The translations under genes and the position numbers were made by a program. A stretch of 64,000 bases of DNA from Charina bottae. Its lineage: Eukaryota; Chordata; Lepidosauria; Squamata; Charinaidae. The notes below the pieces were generated by a model, which did not search any database, was not told the DNA's origin, and saw only the letters and a program-made list of their open reading frames with translations. The DNA lies in contig JALMGJ010000019.1 of assembly GCA_023362775.1 (NCBI GenBank), positions 5,378,001-5,442,000 on the forward strand. The letters run 5' to 3'. The stretch's first letter is position 1, and each line of letters opens with the position of its first letter. Below, in pieces: positions 12,333 through 22,142 of this stretch.

Positions 12333-12357
12333 GAGGAGGAGGAGGAGGAGGAGGAGG
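12333..12357. repeat. (AGG)n microsatellite
   Basis: Eight perfect trinucleotide units. Confidence 0.95.
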
Positions 12358-13460
12358 TGGTCGTCACATACTTATTGCTCCTGGAACTAGGAATCATGGT
12401 TCTACATTTAAAACACACATACCCCTCCAAATCACCCTGCTTTATAACATGAAAGCAGAAGTTTGTGGGACTGCATTTAATTCCAGATTCAATGTGCCCT
12501 TGAAGTTCACAGGGTGTAGAACTTTTGGAATATATTTTCGGAACATTTTCTAAGCAAAGATTAATGCTACAGTTCTTGGCTTGATAATCATGCAGAGTCA
12601 GTTTTGAGCAACTTATATCCTGTAACACTTTGCACATGGAAATTGCAGCAAGTTGCTGAGTCCTCAGAAGGCTGTCAGCACAACCAGACATGGATCTAAG
12701 ACAAATGCTGCCAGGCTGAAGTAATGTTACCCTAGTTTGATATGGAATATAAATAAGGATATACCTGATCTAAAAATAAGGATAACATTAAACTTCCACT
12801 CAGCTTTCCATGCGTGAATACTTCTATTGGTTTGGAGAAGAAGAGGAAAAAACAGTTATTGTCTTTTCCATATGTATTGGTGCTTTTAATGTTAAATTAA
12901 TTCAACTCAGAAAAGTGAAGCTGCATATCTATATGCATAGGATAAAAACTCCACCCTTGCAGATATCCTCCTCTAAGAATTCACTATAATTTGACGACAG
13001 ATGTCAAGACAAGGTCTCCAAACTATTCAAGGCAGAGCCAGAATGGAATACCCCCTGGACCAGAGGCTAACCCAAGGATTTTGGCCTAAGGTTCATATCA
13101 TTATTCATAAAGGGGCTATCCAAAATCTGTGATCTTTCCTAACCAGGAATTAATCCAAAATATCAGACTGAAGAGTCTCAAAAGCCCATGCATTCAAGGA
13201 TATTTGGGGGGAGAAAGAAAAGACAAAACACCTCAACAATGTGGTTTAAAACTCTCTTGCTAGGCAAGATGACACAGCCCTGACCTGAAAATATGCATGT
13301 TGGGTGCAAACCAAGCCAAATCTAAGGAAAGAAATATTCCAATGGATGTGACAAAGTGTGTTTTAGGAATATGAGTCAGATCCATGCAAAGCCCCATTCT
13401 CAGACTATTTACAGAAGATCAGAACAGATTTTCATTCATTCGATCCGGAACAGAATAGTC
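12358..13460. other. No recognisable feature
   Basis: Holds a 124-codon open frame on the minus strand (12691-12317) that is cysteine-rich and ends in serines encoded by the trinucleotide repeat. I recognise no family and judge it a chance frame. Confidence 0.45.
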
Positions 13461-13758
13461 CAGAGCTTTCCAAACTGTGTGTGGGGACACATTAGTGTGT
13501 CGGCTGCAGTGTCTGGGTGTGTCGCGGCTGCTGTAGCCTCTGAGCCCTGCCAGGATTCCGCGCAGGTCCTAGTGCCTGCCTTGTGCCTTGCTGCCTCCAA
13601 ATCTGCTGTGATTCCGCACAGGTCCTAGTGCCTGCCTTGTGCCCTGCTCTAAGAGTGTGTTGCGAAATGATGCCCTGCTGTAAGAGTGTGTCGCGAAATG
13701 ATGCATGTCTAAAAAGTGTGTCACCAACATGAAAAGTTTGGAAAGTTCTGGATTAGTC
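13453..13758. mobile_element. hAT-type MITE with 8-bp target duplication
   Basis: The element occupies 13461-13750. Its ends are inverted: CAGAGCTTTCCAAACTGTG at the left, and the complement of the right end reads CAGAACTTTCCAAACTTTTC. Flanks GAATAGTC (13453-13460) and GATTAGTC (13751-13758) differ by one base, giving the 8-bp duplication typical of hAT transposons. The interior, GC-richer than its surroundings, has a direct repeat of about 61 bp (around GCAGGTCCTAGTGCCTGCCT) and a 31-bp repeat (TAAGAGTGTGT...CGAAATGAT). It has no transposase, so it is non-autonomous. Confidence 0.88.
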
Positions 13759-14344
13759 TAATCTGCTGTCATTGAGTTCCAGATTTTTACGAACCTTCAC
13801 GCCTCAGCTGTTTCTTGGAGTTCTGGTGTGTTGAAAATGGCGATCCTGCCACAGTCATGCTGAAACAGAAGAAAAAGAGGGTTGTTTATATAAAAAACTG
13901 TGATAGAGACAAGAAGGATAGTACTGGTTTCACCCTCAAATAGGAATGACTCTTTGTATCAAACCACCATTGCCCCAATCCCTTGGGGAAGCTTTGAAAG
14001 TTAAATGGTAATTTGGGGAATAAATAGAAAGTTTTACCACACATTCTATTTCTCTGCTGCCTTGTCTCTCATCCTGAATTGTTATATTTTAATGTTTTAT
14101 GACCTGCTTTCACTAGCTGTCTGGTTTACTGGCTGATTTATTTTGTGGAAAAGATTGGTGAGTTAAATCTCTCACATTTCTGTTTCAGCCCTGACAATCA
14201 GCATGACTGCATTCTGGAAAAAGCATAATAATCTCTTCCCACCAACTCTTTCTTTGGCACAAGAAACCCGCTATGAAATTTGTCAATTAACCTTAAACAT
14301 AATGACTTTCTTCACCGCAAATGTCCTAATAATTTGTCCCTAAA

Positions 14345-14346
<2 letters not shown>
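13759..14346. other. No recognisable feature
   Basis: No element or exon recognised. Confidence 0.45.

Positions 14347-14405
<59 letters not shown>
14347..14405. repeat. (GA)n microsatellite
   Basis: About 29 uninterrupted dinucleotide units. Confidence 0.97.
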
Positions 14406-14407
<2 letters not shown>

Positions 14408-14464
14408 TTGCAAGTTTAAAAACTACTTCTTCAATTTAAATGGAATTTCGTGATTACAAGATTT

Positions 14465-15310
14465 TTTTTGTACTTTCAAGTCAAAGTTGACTCCTGGCAA
14501 CTGCCTGAACAAGTCCCTTCAGTTTTCTTGGTAAGGTTTTTTAGAAGGGGTTTGCCATTACCTCTTTCCTAGGGCTGAGAGACAGGGACTGGCCCAAGGT
14601 CACCCAGCCGGCTTTCGAGCCTAAAGAGGGACTAGAACTCTCAGTCTCCTGGTTTCCCATTGGCTCCTTCCTAGGGCTGAGAGAGAGGGACTGGTCCGAG
14701 GTCACCCAGCCGGCTTTCATGCCTAAGGCGGGATTAGAACTCACAGTCTCCTGGTTTGCTATTGGTTCCTTCCTAGGGTTGAGAGAAACAGGGACTGGCC
14801 CAAGGTCACCCAACCAGATTTCATACCTAAGGCGGGACTAGAACTCTCGGTCTCCTGGTTTCCCATTGGCTCCTTCCTAGGGCTGAGAGAGAGGGACTGG
14901 TCCGAGGTCACCCAGCCGGCTTTCATGCCTAAGGCGGGACTAGAACTCACAGTCTCCTGGTTTGCTATTGGTTCCTTCCTAGGGCTGAGAGAGAGTGACT
15001 GGCCCAAGGTCACCCAACCGGATTTCGTACCTAAGGCGGGACTAGAACTCTCGGTCTCCTGGTTTCCCATTGGCTCCTTCCTAGGGCTGAGAGACAGGGA
15101 CTGGCCCAAGGTCACCCAGCTGGCTTTCATGCCTAAGGCGGGACTAGAATTCTCAGTCTCCTGGTTTGCCATTGGCTCCTTCCTAGGGCTGAGAGACAGG
15201 GACTGGGCCAAGGTCACCCAGCTGGCTTTGTGCCCAAGGCAGGACTAGAACTAACGGTCTCCTGGCTTCTAGCCTGGTGTCTTAACCACTACACCAAACT
15301 AGCTCTCTCG
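14465..15310 (-). mobile_element. SINE with its core expanded to seven 102-bp tandem units
   Basis: Minus strand: the tRNA-type head lies at about 15240-15310 (GAGCTAGTTTGGTGTAGTGG) and the BovB-like tail at 14465-14560 (AAGGGACTTGTTCAGGCAG). Between them the core is repeated about seven times, with unit borders near 14566, 14668, 14770, 14871, 14973, 15075 and 15177. The period is 102 bp, divisible by three, so a 34-residue repeat stays open on the minus strand (15217-14759). Units 2 and 4 are near-identical, as are units 3 and 5, showing a later 204-bp duplication. The repeat has no sign of being a gene. Confidence 0.92.
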
Positions 15311-15569
15311 AGTAATAGTCTAGATGTCCTTTAAATAATATTTATTTATTTGCCCTTTGTTCAATTTATACAGCTGCCCATCTCATATACGTACAGTATG
15401 TGACTCCGGGTGGCTTACAAATGTAAAAACACAGAAACAATACAAAAAAAATAACCAAGGACATAACAACAACAAGAAAACTAAAAACAACAAAAGAAAC
15501 TATTAAAACCATAAAAACATAATCTGTGGGAGAGCACAATCCATTTCCCTAGCAGTATAGTCACACTGG
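15311..15569 (-). mobile_element. L2 LINE 3' end (outer part of nest)
   Basis: The complement of an L2 tail (ATTTATTTATTTG, then GCTGCCCATCTCATATACG and CCGGGTGGCTTAC) starts at about 15335. It continues as non-coding 3' sequence up to the inserted plus-strand fragment. Confidence 0.75.
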
Positions 15570-15653
15570 AGGCTCTATACCCGCCCAGAGTCCCTTGCAT
15601 GGGAGATGGGCGGGGAATAAATTTGAAAAATAAATAAATAAATAAATAAATAC
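15570..15653 (+). mobile_element. L2 3' end inserted in opposite orientation
   Basis: CCGCCCAGAGTCCCTTGCAT, then GGGAGATGGGCGGGGAATAA and an (AAAT)n tail form a clean L2 3' terminus on the plus strand. Minus-strand L2 sequence lies on both sides, so this short copy inserted into the older one. Confidence 0.85.
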
Positions 15654-16020
15654 CACCACTATCCTGACCCCCAGGCTAGATGGCAGAGCCATGTCTTCAG
15701 GCTCTTCCGGAAGGCCAACAAAGTAAGGGCCAATCTGACCTCAGGGGGAATGATGTTCCAAAGGGAGAAAAGGCTCCCCTCCTGGGTCCCATCAGATGAC
15801 AGTCCTTCATGGATGGGACTAGCAACATGTCCCTTCTGCCAAACCCGATGGGTTGGGTAGGTGTGATCGAGGAGAGGCAGTTCCACAAATAACCTGCCAT
15901 GTAGGGTTTTATAGGTCATCACTAGCAGCTTGAATTCAACCCAGAAGTAAACTAGTAACCAATGCGGCTCAAGGAGCAGAGGGATAATATGTGCTGATCT
16001 AGGTGTGCACATATCCAATT
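15654..16020 (-). mobile_element. L2 LINE, C-terminal coding remnant
   Basis: Minus-strand translation contains IIPLLLEPHWLLVYFWVEFK and LWNIIPPEVRLALTLLAFRK, matching the C-terminal L2 segments at 6.8 and 47.9 kb. Frame breaks are present. This is the continuation of 15311-15569. Confidence 0.85.
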
Positions 16021-17030
16021 CAAAAACCCCACATTGTTTTGTCTGAGTTTCTGAATTTTTTTTCTTTCTCAGAGAGAAAAGTAACCCAGTGTAAAGTGGG
16101 CCACTTATAGTTTTAGATTTGGTCTTTAAAGCAGAACCTCTGAAAACTCTGAATGTATTATATGGAAAATAAAGAAGAATAGACCTTTGGCACCACCCAG
16201 AATACCAAATCCAGAACATCATGATCCACTCCAGTCCAGAGGAAATGAAAACAAAAATTTCTTCAATGCTTCAAGGAGGAATTCTGTTGTTGTTGTTTTT
16301 TGCCTTGTTGAAGATTCATATTCTCTTAACAGTCCTAAAGGGGAGATTTAACAATATTCCACCCATGCAGAGGCTTTGTCCTTGTGAATCATGGAAGGTT
16401 GCATTGACAGTACAAACAGTATGATTTTATAATACATTTCTATACCAATCTTGGGTTAAGTCTGTTATATTTCCTAACAATGAAGATGCTTGGTCACCTG
16501 AATGAATTATATATTCATTACTTTTTGGCTGACAAACCCCCCAGAGTATTTTGCAACTGCAAAATACTGCTTTTTAGCATCTGGTGCAATACTCCTAGTG
16601 GCCTTAGACTAATGTACATCCTTATTGAAGTCCTATAACATCTGTTCTGTTTTATGGTGGTATTTTATGCATGGATTCTAGTCTAAGGCCATAATAAAGT
16701 ATATGTATATGATGATGTCCATAAAACGTAATATGTTAAAAAAATCAAGAAGAAAAACATAATGAAATTTGGATGGATTTGTTAAGATGCTCTTATATTT
16801 TTCTTAGTTTTGAGGGACTGCCTTGTTGGGGAAAAAATCCTATATTTCAGCATATAATAATCTTTCTTTCTCTCTCTGGATCTACCAAAGAGGTGTTGAG
16901 CCTTTGGCTGGCCAGGGGCTGCATTCAATATATTTTTGGGTGTGCTTGAGAGACTGCAAAATGGGTAGAATTAATAACAATAAACAACAATAATTTATTA
17001 AATCTATATCTGTATATATATCTATTTATT
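16021..17030. other. No firmly recognised feature
   Basis: Around 16602-16700 the text CCTTAGACT and AGTCTAAGG forms a loose inverted repeat followed by AATAAAGTATATG. This could be an old retroelement 3' end, but I cannot assign it. Confidence 0.4.
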
Positions 17031-17115
17031 TATCTGTAAGCCACCCAGAGTCGTTGCATGCGAGATGGGCAGTAGACAAATATGACAAATATACAAAAAA
17101 ATAAAATAAATATGC
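17031..17115 (+). mobile_element. L2 3' end fragment
   Basis: GTAAGCCACCCAGAGTCG, then GAGATGGGCAG and an A-rich AAATAAA tail: the standard L2 3' terminus, mildly diverged. Confidence 0.8.
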
Positions 17116-17189
17116 TGCCTGACTCCCAGAAAATCTGGGACATTACACATATTACACATATTTGGGGCAGTGAGCGAGGTTTGGGGGAG

Positions 17190-17458
17190 AATATTTATTT
17201 ATTTATTATTTAAATTTGTATCACCGCCCATCTCCCCCAACCGGGGGACTCTGGACAGTTCACAATAAAAGCAAGGCTAAAAATATAAATATAAAATTAC
17301 AATATCAACAAATAAATATAAAATCCAAGTGCAATAGATGTTAATAATAAGGGGGCTTCATGGCACCAGCCACCACCAGGAGGAACTGTTGGCATTCCCA
17401 TCCCAAGCAAGGTGGCAGAACCAGGTCTACAAGTTTTTCCGGAAGGTCGGGAGCAACT
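17190..17458 (-). mobile_element. L2 LINE 3' fragment
   Basis: The complement of the L2 tail (ATTTATTTATTTATTATTT, then CACCGCCCATCTCCCC) is followed by the end of the coding region. That part is recognised by GGTGGCAGAACCAGGTC and TTTTTCCGGAAGG, which occur at the same place in the 6.6-kb and 15.7-kb copies. Confidence 0.85.
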
Positions 17459-17543
17459 GTGGGCTATGACCTCTCTTATCTGACCATTCCCTAGGCAGCA
17501 TCTCTTCACCCCATTTCTCAAGGTCTTTCTCACATGCCATTAC
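17459..17543 (-). mobile_element. 5' fragment of the main LTR family
   Basis: Minus strand reads GTAATGGCATGTGAGAAAG, CCTTGAG, then GATGCTGCCTAGGGAATGGT and CAGATAAGAG. It is collinear with the first ~85 bases of the LTR at 10231. The rest of the LTR is absent, and the fragment directly abuts the L2 piece. Confidence 0.75.
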
Positions 17544-17619
17544 CTCAGCCCACTGGCATGAAGGATCTGTCTTCATGTTTGATCTCAATGGTGTAGGCTT
17601 TTTTGGCTTCCATCTGGTA

Positions 17620-18125
17620 ATGCATAGTGTAATGGTACTATGGAGTCCTTGGTGCTCTCTGAGCCTTGTTGTTTTCTTGCAGACGTTTCATTGCCAGGCT
17701 AGGCAACATCTTCAGTGAGAAAAGGGAGTGGAACTTGCTCTCTGTTTATATACCCGGGCTTGTCCTGCCTGTGTTGGTGGGGGTGTTGTACTCTCCTTGG
17801 TAGTACCCTGATTGGGTTGTTGTTTGCTGCTTGGTTGATTGACTGAGTTAATAGTTCCTTGATTAGGGTCTATTGTGTTGTTTGATTGCTCCTCTGGTGC
17901 TACTCTTGGTGTTAATCTTTGCCTATCTGGGTATTGATTGCTGGCTAGGAGGTCTTCTGGTCTTCTGGCTTTTCTCTTTGATTGGTAATGGTACTATATC
18001 TACTTCTACATTTTGGCTCTAAGCATTCAAGTGATTGGGGAAGTTCTTTGGCAAGAATTAGCAGGCGTGACCTACCCCCTTTCCACTTGGTGACCCAGTG
18101 GACATCGATTTGCCAGGACTGTTTG
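17620..18125 (-). mobile_element. Penelope-like retroelement 3' region (tentative)
   Basis: On the minus strand the 3' part carries GAAGATGTTGCCTAGCCTGG and CAATGAAACGTCTGCAAG, then AACAAGGCTCAGAGAGCACC. This is a widespread vertebrate repeat signature that I associate with the region after the GIY-YIG reading frame of Penelope-like elements. Upstream on the minus strand (18125-17945) a short frame, DVHWVTKWKGGRSRLLILA, is compatible with a decayed coding end. Family assignment rests on memory and should be treated as tentative. Confidence 0.5.
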
Positions 18126-18281
18126 TCCATAAGTGCTTCTCAAGTCCCTGTAAGCTCATGTTTGTGCCATCAATGGCATATTGACAGCCTTGTTACCTAG
18201 AACTCTGCTCCAAAAGAATGATCTTACTTTTTTCAAAGAACGTTTGGTTTCACCATGAATTTCTTCCCTCAAAGTGGTCCG
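18126..18281. other. Unassigned spacer
   Basis: No element recognised; leads into the CT-rich microsatellite. Confidence 0.4.
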
Positions 18282-18392
18282 TCCTCCCTCCCTCCCTCCC
18301 TCCCTCCCTCCCTCCCTCCCTCCCTCCCTCCTTCCCTTCCTTCCTTCCTTCCTTCCTTCCTTCCTTCCTTCCTTCCTTCCTTCCTTCCTTCC
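18282..18392. repeat. (CTCC)n then (CTTC)n compound microsatellite
   Basis: About ten CTCC units are followed by about fifteen CTTC units. Complete pyrimidine strand over more than 100 bases, so it could form triplex DNA. Open frames across it are artefacts. Confidence 0.97.
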
Positions 18393-19040
18393 CCCCTTTT
18401 TGTAAACCATAAAATAGCAGTATGAGAGTACAACATAGGATTAAAGCCATAAAAACCATAACATTCCATCATGAAAGTGGAAAGTCATATTTTTTAAAAA
18501 AAACAGAGCATAAACGTACTTTTTCTCCAAATAGATCTCTTTCTGTAGATTATTTTCCTATAACTCCAGTTTTCCCCAAGGAATACAATTCTGCATGCAC
18601 AAACTTTTGAGATGTGCAAGAACCCTGCCCCTTAGGAAACATTTTTTTTAAAAAAAATCCAGTTTCTGTATTAGTTCAGAAAATAAAATGCAAAGAAACA
18701 GATTCTGTCTCCATCTCTAGCTGTGGCCAATAAAAGCTGCAGCCATTTCTAATCTGACTCATGCATATTTAATGCACCTATCCCCTACCCTTCTCCATAC
18801 GGATTGCTCAAGCAGCATAATAAAATACAACTTACAGCACATTTAAATCAGCAATAGTTCAATAAACCTTCATACATAAAACAAAATACCTTGTTTCTCC
18901 TGAATTAAAAACAAAGTTCAATGTCCCCCAAAGAGACTGGTGTTAACATGTGTTGCTCACATGAAGTATTGATTTGATTGTGTTTTATACTACTTTTCCA
19001 CCAAATTATTTCTCTAATTTTTCAATAAACATAGTTTTCT
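18393..19040. other. No recognisable feature
   Basis: AT-rich with A/T runs at 18490 and 18645. Nothing recognised. Confidence 0.45.
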
Positions 19041-19063
19041 CAATCAATCAATCAATCAATCAC
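19041..19063. repeat. (AATC)n short microsatellite
   Basis: Five to six CAAT/AATC units. Confidence 0.9.
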
Positions 19064-19224
19064 TCATTCATTTATCACATTTCAGCCATAGTCCTGACTA
19101 CAGGTCAAAATACTTGGTGGTGACTGAAGCATCACCCTGGGACTCCCATCATCTGGGACTCCTTTTGGTCTGTGATTTCCAAGGAAGTGGATAAGACGTT
19201 ATCTAGGTTGTGAACTGCTTCTTA

Positions 19225-19900
19225 GACCCCTGACTGGATGTGGTGAGGAGCAAGTGAAGAGACAACCACCTGGTTACTGGAGATTGTCAATGCCTCTTTT
19301 GGGAGGGGAACTGCCAACAGCCTCAAAGGAGGTGTGCCTCCCTCTGAAAAGGCTGACTCTGGATCCAGGTGTTTTGAACTACTATTGTCTGGTCTCTAAC
19401 CTTTTCTTTTTAAGTGGTGTTGAGATAGTGGTGGAAGACCACTTTGCCATACCGTGGATGGAGTGGATTATCTGGAATCTTTTCTGTCACATATCAGGCA
19501 CAGACATGGGATAAAGATGGCGTTGATCACTTTCATTGATGACCTGTGTCAGGACTGAATGAAGGTAGATCTCTCAGCTGTTTGCCCTCAGAAACTCTTG
19601 CTTCTATGGTTCTTCAGGCCTCTAATTTTCTTCAAGAGAGACAGGTGGTACAGCTCCTCAGAAGAACAGTTAGATGTTTCCAAGGCTGTGTACAAATGTA
19701 CACAGATGTACCTAGGCAAAAAGGCACCAAGATTGCTAGGGGGAATTGGGTATAGCTTTCAACTAAGCTTTTACCTTCCTCCTGGCCATCCAAAGGTATA
19801 TTGGTCCCTTCCCTGTCATAGATCAAAACAACCTACTGGCCTTCTGTTAGCAATTGTCCACCTCCTTACATGCATGGGGACACAGAATACACTTTCCTAT
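19225..19900 (+). pseudogene. Decayed L2-type LINE reverse transcriptase
   Basis: Plus-strand reading gives LTLDPGVLNYYCLVSNLFFL followed by VEIVVEDHF, corresponding to the 'LDP..L.NFRPVSHLPFLGKVVEKVV' segment of the L2 reverse transcriptase at 46.8 kb. Later DLSAVCPQ and further fragments lie in other frames. Several frameshifts and stops separate them and no catalytic box survives. It belongs to an older subfamily than the 46-kb copy. Confidence 0.6.
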
Positions 19901-20907
19901 TTGTATATATTGTAGGAGCCATGTTGGAGATATTTTGTTCATACGTGTACCATTCTACATCATATTGAACACGGCAACATACATAATTGATGGAACTACA
20001 TTTTTCAAAAGGCGCTTCAGCCTCTATTCCAAGAGAACCTTTTTTCCCCCTCCTTGGGCTGCAACTGAGATAACATTTCCAGTTCTTTGGATAACAAACC
20101 CATCTGTGCTCGCATCAGACTGAGTCTGCATGTGCATAAAAGAACACACTTTATATCCCTGTTCTCGGTCTCATGAAAATGTCCTGCTGCCTTTCCTGCT
20201 GCTGCTGTTTCTTCCCTTCCTAGGTGGGATGGGTGGGTGGAATGAGGAATCTGCTAGAGGGGCGTCCTGCCCAGCATTCCTGCTGTGGCCACTGCTGTTC
20301 ATCTAAAAGCCCAGGATAGGGGCCTTTCCAAATCTCTTCTCTCCCCACCCTCTTCTCTACAGAGACAGTTTCCGTTAGACTTCCCCCTACAGTTGAAGTG
20401 AAGTTGTCTATTGGAAATGTATTTATACTACACCAACAGTGGAAAGAATTGGGCCTTCATTTCAATGTAAGCAATCCACTTGGTATCCCATGATGTCCTT
20501 GAAACACTGAAGAAAATGGTAAAGCTAAGCTACAAAGCACAGCACTTCAATCTACAGTATATGACAAAACAACAGAGCCAGTGTTCATTCAATGGGTTTT
20601 GACAGACACTTCACTTAGAGACAGCAAAAACTAAAGGCTTAACTCTGCAAGGCAAAGATCTGCATTAAGTCAGAATGATTCAGAATGCTGTGTGGAGGTG
20701 GACTGCAGTTCAGCTGCACAACCCCATTGACCCAAATTAGTCTTAGTTGTCTTATTGCATCTCTAAAAAGTGCTACCACCATTTTAGCTAAAAGTCCTGG
20801 CAATGCCCCTGGGAAATAGATCAATATGAAGACCGTATTGTGATTTGGTGAACTAGAATGGGGCAACATGGGGTGGGTTTTGATTGATTCAAGGTGTAAT
20901 AGATGTG
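19901..20907. other. No recognisable feature
   Basis: Includes a short GC-richer stretch near 20200-20300 with (CTG)n-like bases. No exon or element recognised. Confidence 0.45.
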
Positions 20908-21084
20908 CCTCCTGTCAGGGATGGAACTAGGGTCTGTGTCACCCGGGGCAAACATGGATTCCGTGCCCCCCCATGGGTTATTTTGTCATTTTGGCGTCCC
21001 CTGGGTGTCATTTTGGTGCCCCCCCATGGGGCACCCGGGACACATGCCCCGCTTGCCCCCCTTAGTTGCGGCCCTGCCTCCTGT
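20908..21084. mobile_element. hAT-type MITE, 161 bp, perfect 8-bp target duplication
   Basis: CCTCCTGT at 20908-20915 and again at 21077-21084 flanks an element that begins CAGGGATGGA and ends TTGCGGCCCTG; both ends read CAGGG inward. The interior has internal similarity (GTGCCCCCCCATGGG occurs twice in related form) and is GC-rich. It has no coding capacity. The 8-bp duplication and CAGG-type ends place it in the hAT superfamily. Confidence 0.88.
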
Positions 21085-21189
21085 GTGCCGGTTCAAAATC
21101 CTTCATACCGCTTGGCCTACGGTGTGTAGTTGAGGAGCCAAATACAATGGGCAGTGCTATAGGTCTAAAACTACATATAAATCCTTGAA

Positions 21190-21247
21190 CTTTTGAATGA
21201 AAGGTGGGATATAACTACAAAAAATATATACAAAAAATAAATAAATA
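21190..21247 (+). mobile_element. Possible LINE 3' end (L2-like)
   Basis: AAAGGTGGGATATAACTAC followed by an A-rich AAATAAATAAATA tail resembles a diverged L2/CR1-group 3' terminus. Confidence 0.35.
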
Positions 21248-21730
21248 TGGGAGGGAATTAAAATTTTGGAAGGTAAAGAGATTGTGGATGGGGGAAGAGG
21301 CAGATTGATGCATATCATTGTCACCATTATCACAGCTTATTCGTTCCTAGACTTTGTGCTGCCTTCTCTTGTAAACAATAGACTGACATATTTTTCCATT
21401 TATCATCTTCATTCCCATTCTTGCTGGATCCTCTTTCAGTTAGTTCCATTTCTCGTTTGCTTTGTCCTCATCTTTCGTGTATACAGTGCATCTCCCTTTT
21501 TCATCTTGCCTTGTTTTATTTATTGAAAGGCAGCAGTGTTTCAACTGCATCAAGTTTTATTTAATTTTCCTCCCTTGTTCCCTTCTCCCACTTGGAAATT
21601 ATTCACTCATCAGCTTTTTTATTATTTAAACCTTTAAAACTGTTCGGTGCCAGCCTTCTTTTGTTCTTTTTTTTCCTTTGTAAGCAGTACCCCCAATCTT
21701 TTGTCCCTAGTGTGTGTATCTATTAGTATA
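21248..21730. other. No recognisable feature
   Basis: T-rich and pyrimidine-rich; no exon or element recognised. Confidence 0.4.
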
Positions 21731-22142
21731 TTCGGCAAAGGAATCCATTTATGCCAACTTGGAAAATCCTTCCTTGAATAGAGGTGGGGGCCTCAGGCAC
21801 AATATTTCCCCCATTTTCCTCCCTGCTTTGTCTTCTGTGCCTAGGAAGATTAAGACCATTTCACAAGCTCAACAGCAGCATGGTGATCTTAACGATCGTC
21901 CTTTAGGTGATAAAAGGACTTAAAATAACATCTCAATATAACCATGACCTAGCCCCAGGTGTAAGGTCACACAGCTACCTAGAAACATATTTAGGATTCC
22001 CTTACTAACTTTGCTCAGACTGAAGAAGCTCCTTGGATAAGGAGCGAAACGTTTCCACTGAGAAAATAGAAATCCAGTTGACATGATTCAAGCTACAGAC
22101 AATTCCACCTGGATGACTGAGAACCTTCATAGACTCTATTCC
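21731..22142 (+). mobile_element. Penelope-like element: C-terminal coding end and 3' region
   Basis: The plus-strand frame ending near 21923 contains AKESIYANLENPSLNRGGG followed by LRHNISP and LSSVPRKI. This is a conserved C-terminal motif of vertebrate Penelope-like (GIY-YIG-bearing) retroelement proteins as I remember them. About 100 bases downstream comes a 3' block, GAAGAAGCTCCTTGG, GGAGCGAAACGTTTC, ATCCAGTTGACATGATTC, ending near CCTTCATAGAC. The same block forms the foldback at 35.4 kb. Reverse transcriptase and most of the endonuclease are missing. Confidence 0.6.

Noticed and set aside
12317..12691. 124-codon cysteine-rich minus-strand frame
   Set aside because: No recognisable domain, no splice or promoter context, and its C-terminal serines come from a trinucleotide repeat.
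14541..15248. Repeat-protein-like frames with a 34-residue period on both strands
   Set aside because: They follow the 102-bp SINE core repeat. The same text occurs in non-coding SINE copies elsewhere.
14566..15280. CRISPR-like array
   Set aside because: Units are contiguous with no unique spacers, and the unit is a SINE core.
16480..16725. Possible retroelement 3' end with inverted CCTTAGACT / AGTCTAAGG
   Set aside because: Too little similarity to any element I can name; left unannotated.
18156..18472. Overlapping frames rich in Lys/Glu/Gly or Ser/Leu/Pro
   Set aside because: Translations of the (CTCC)n/(CTTC)n tract.
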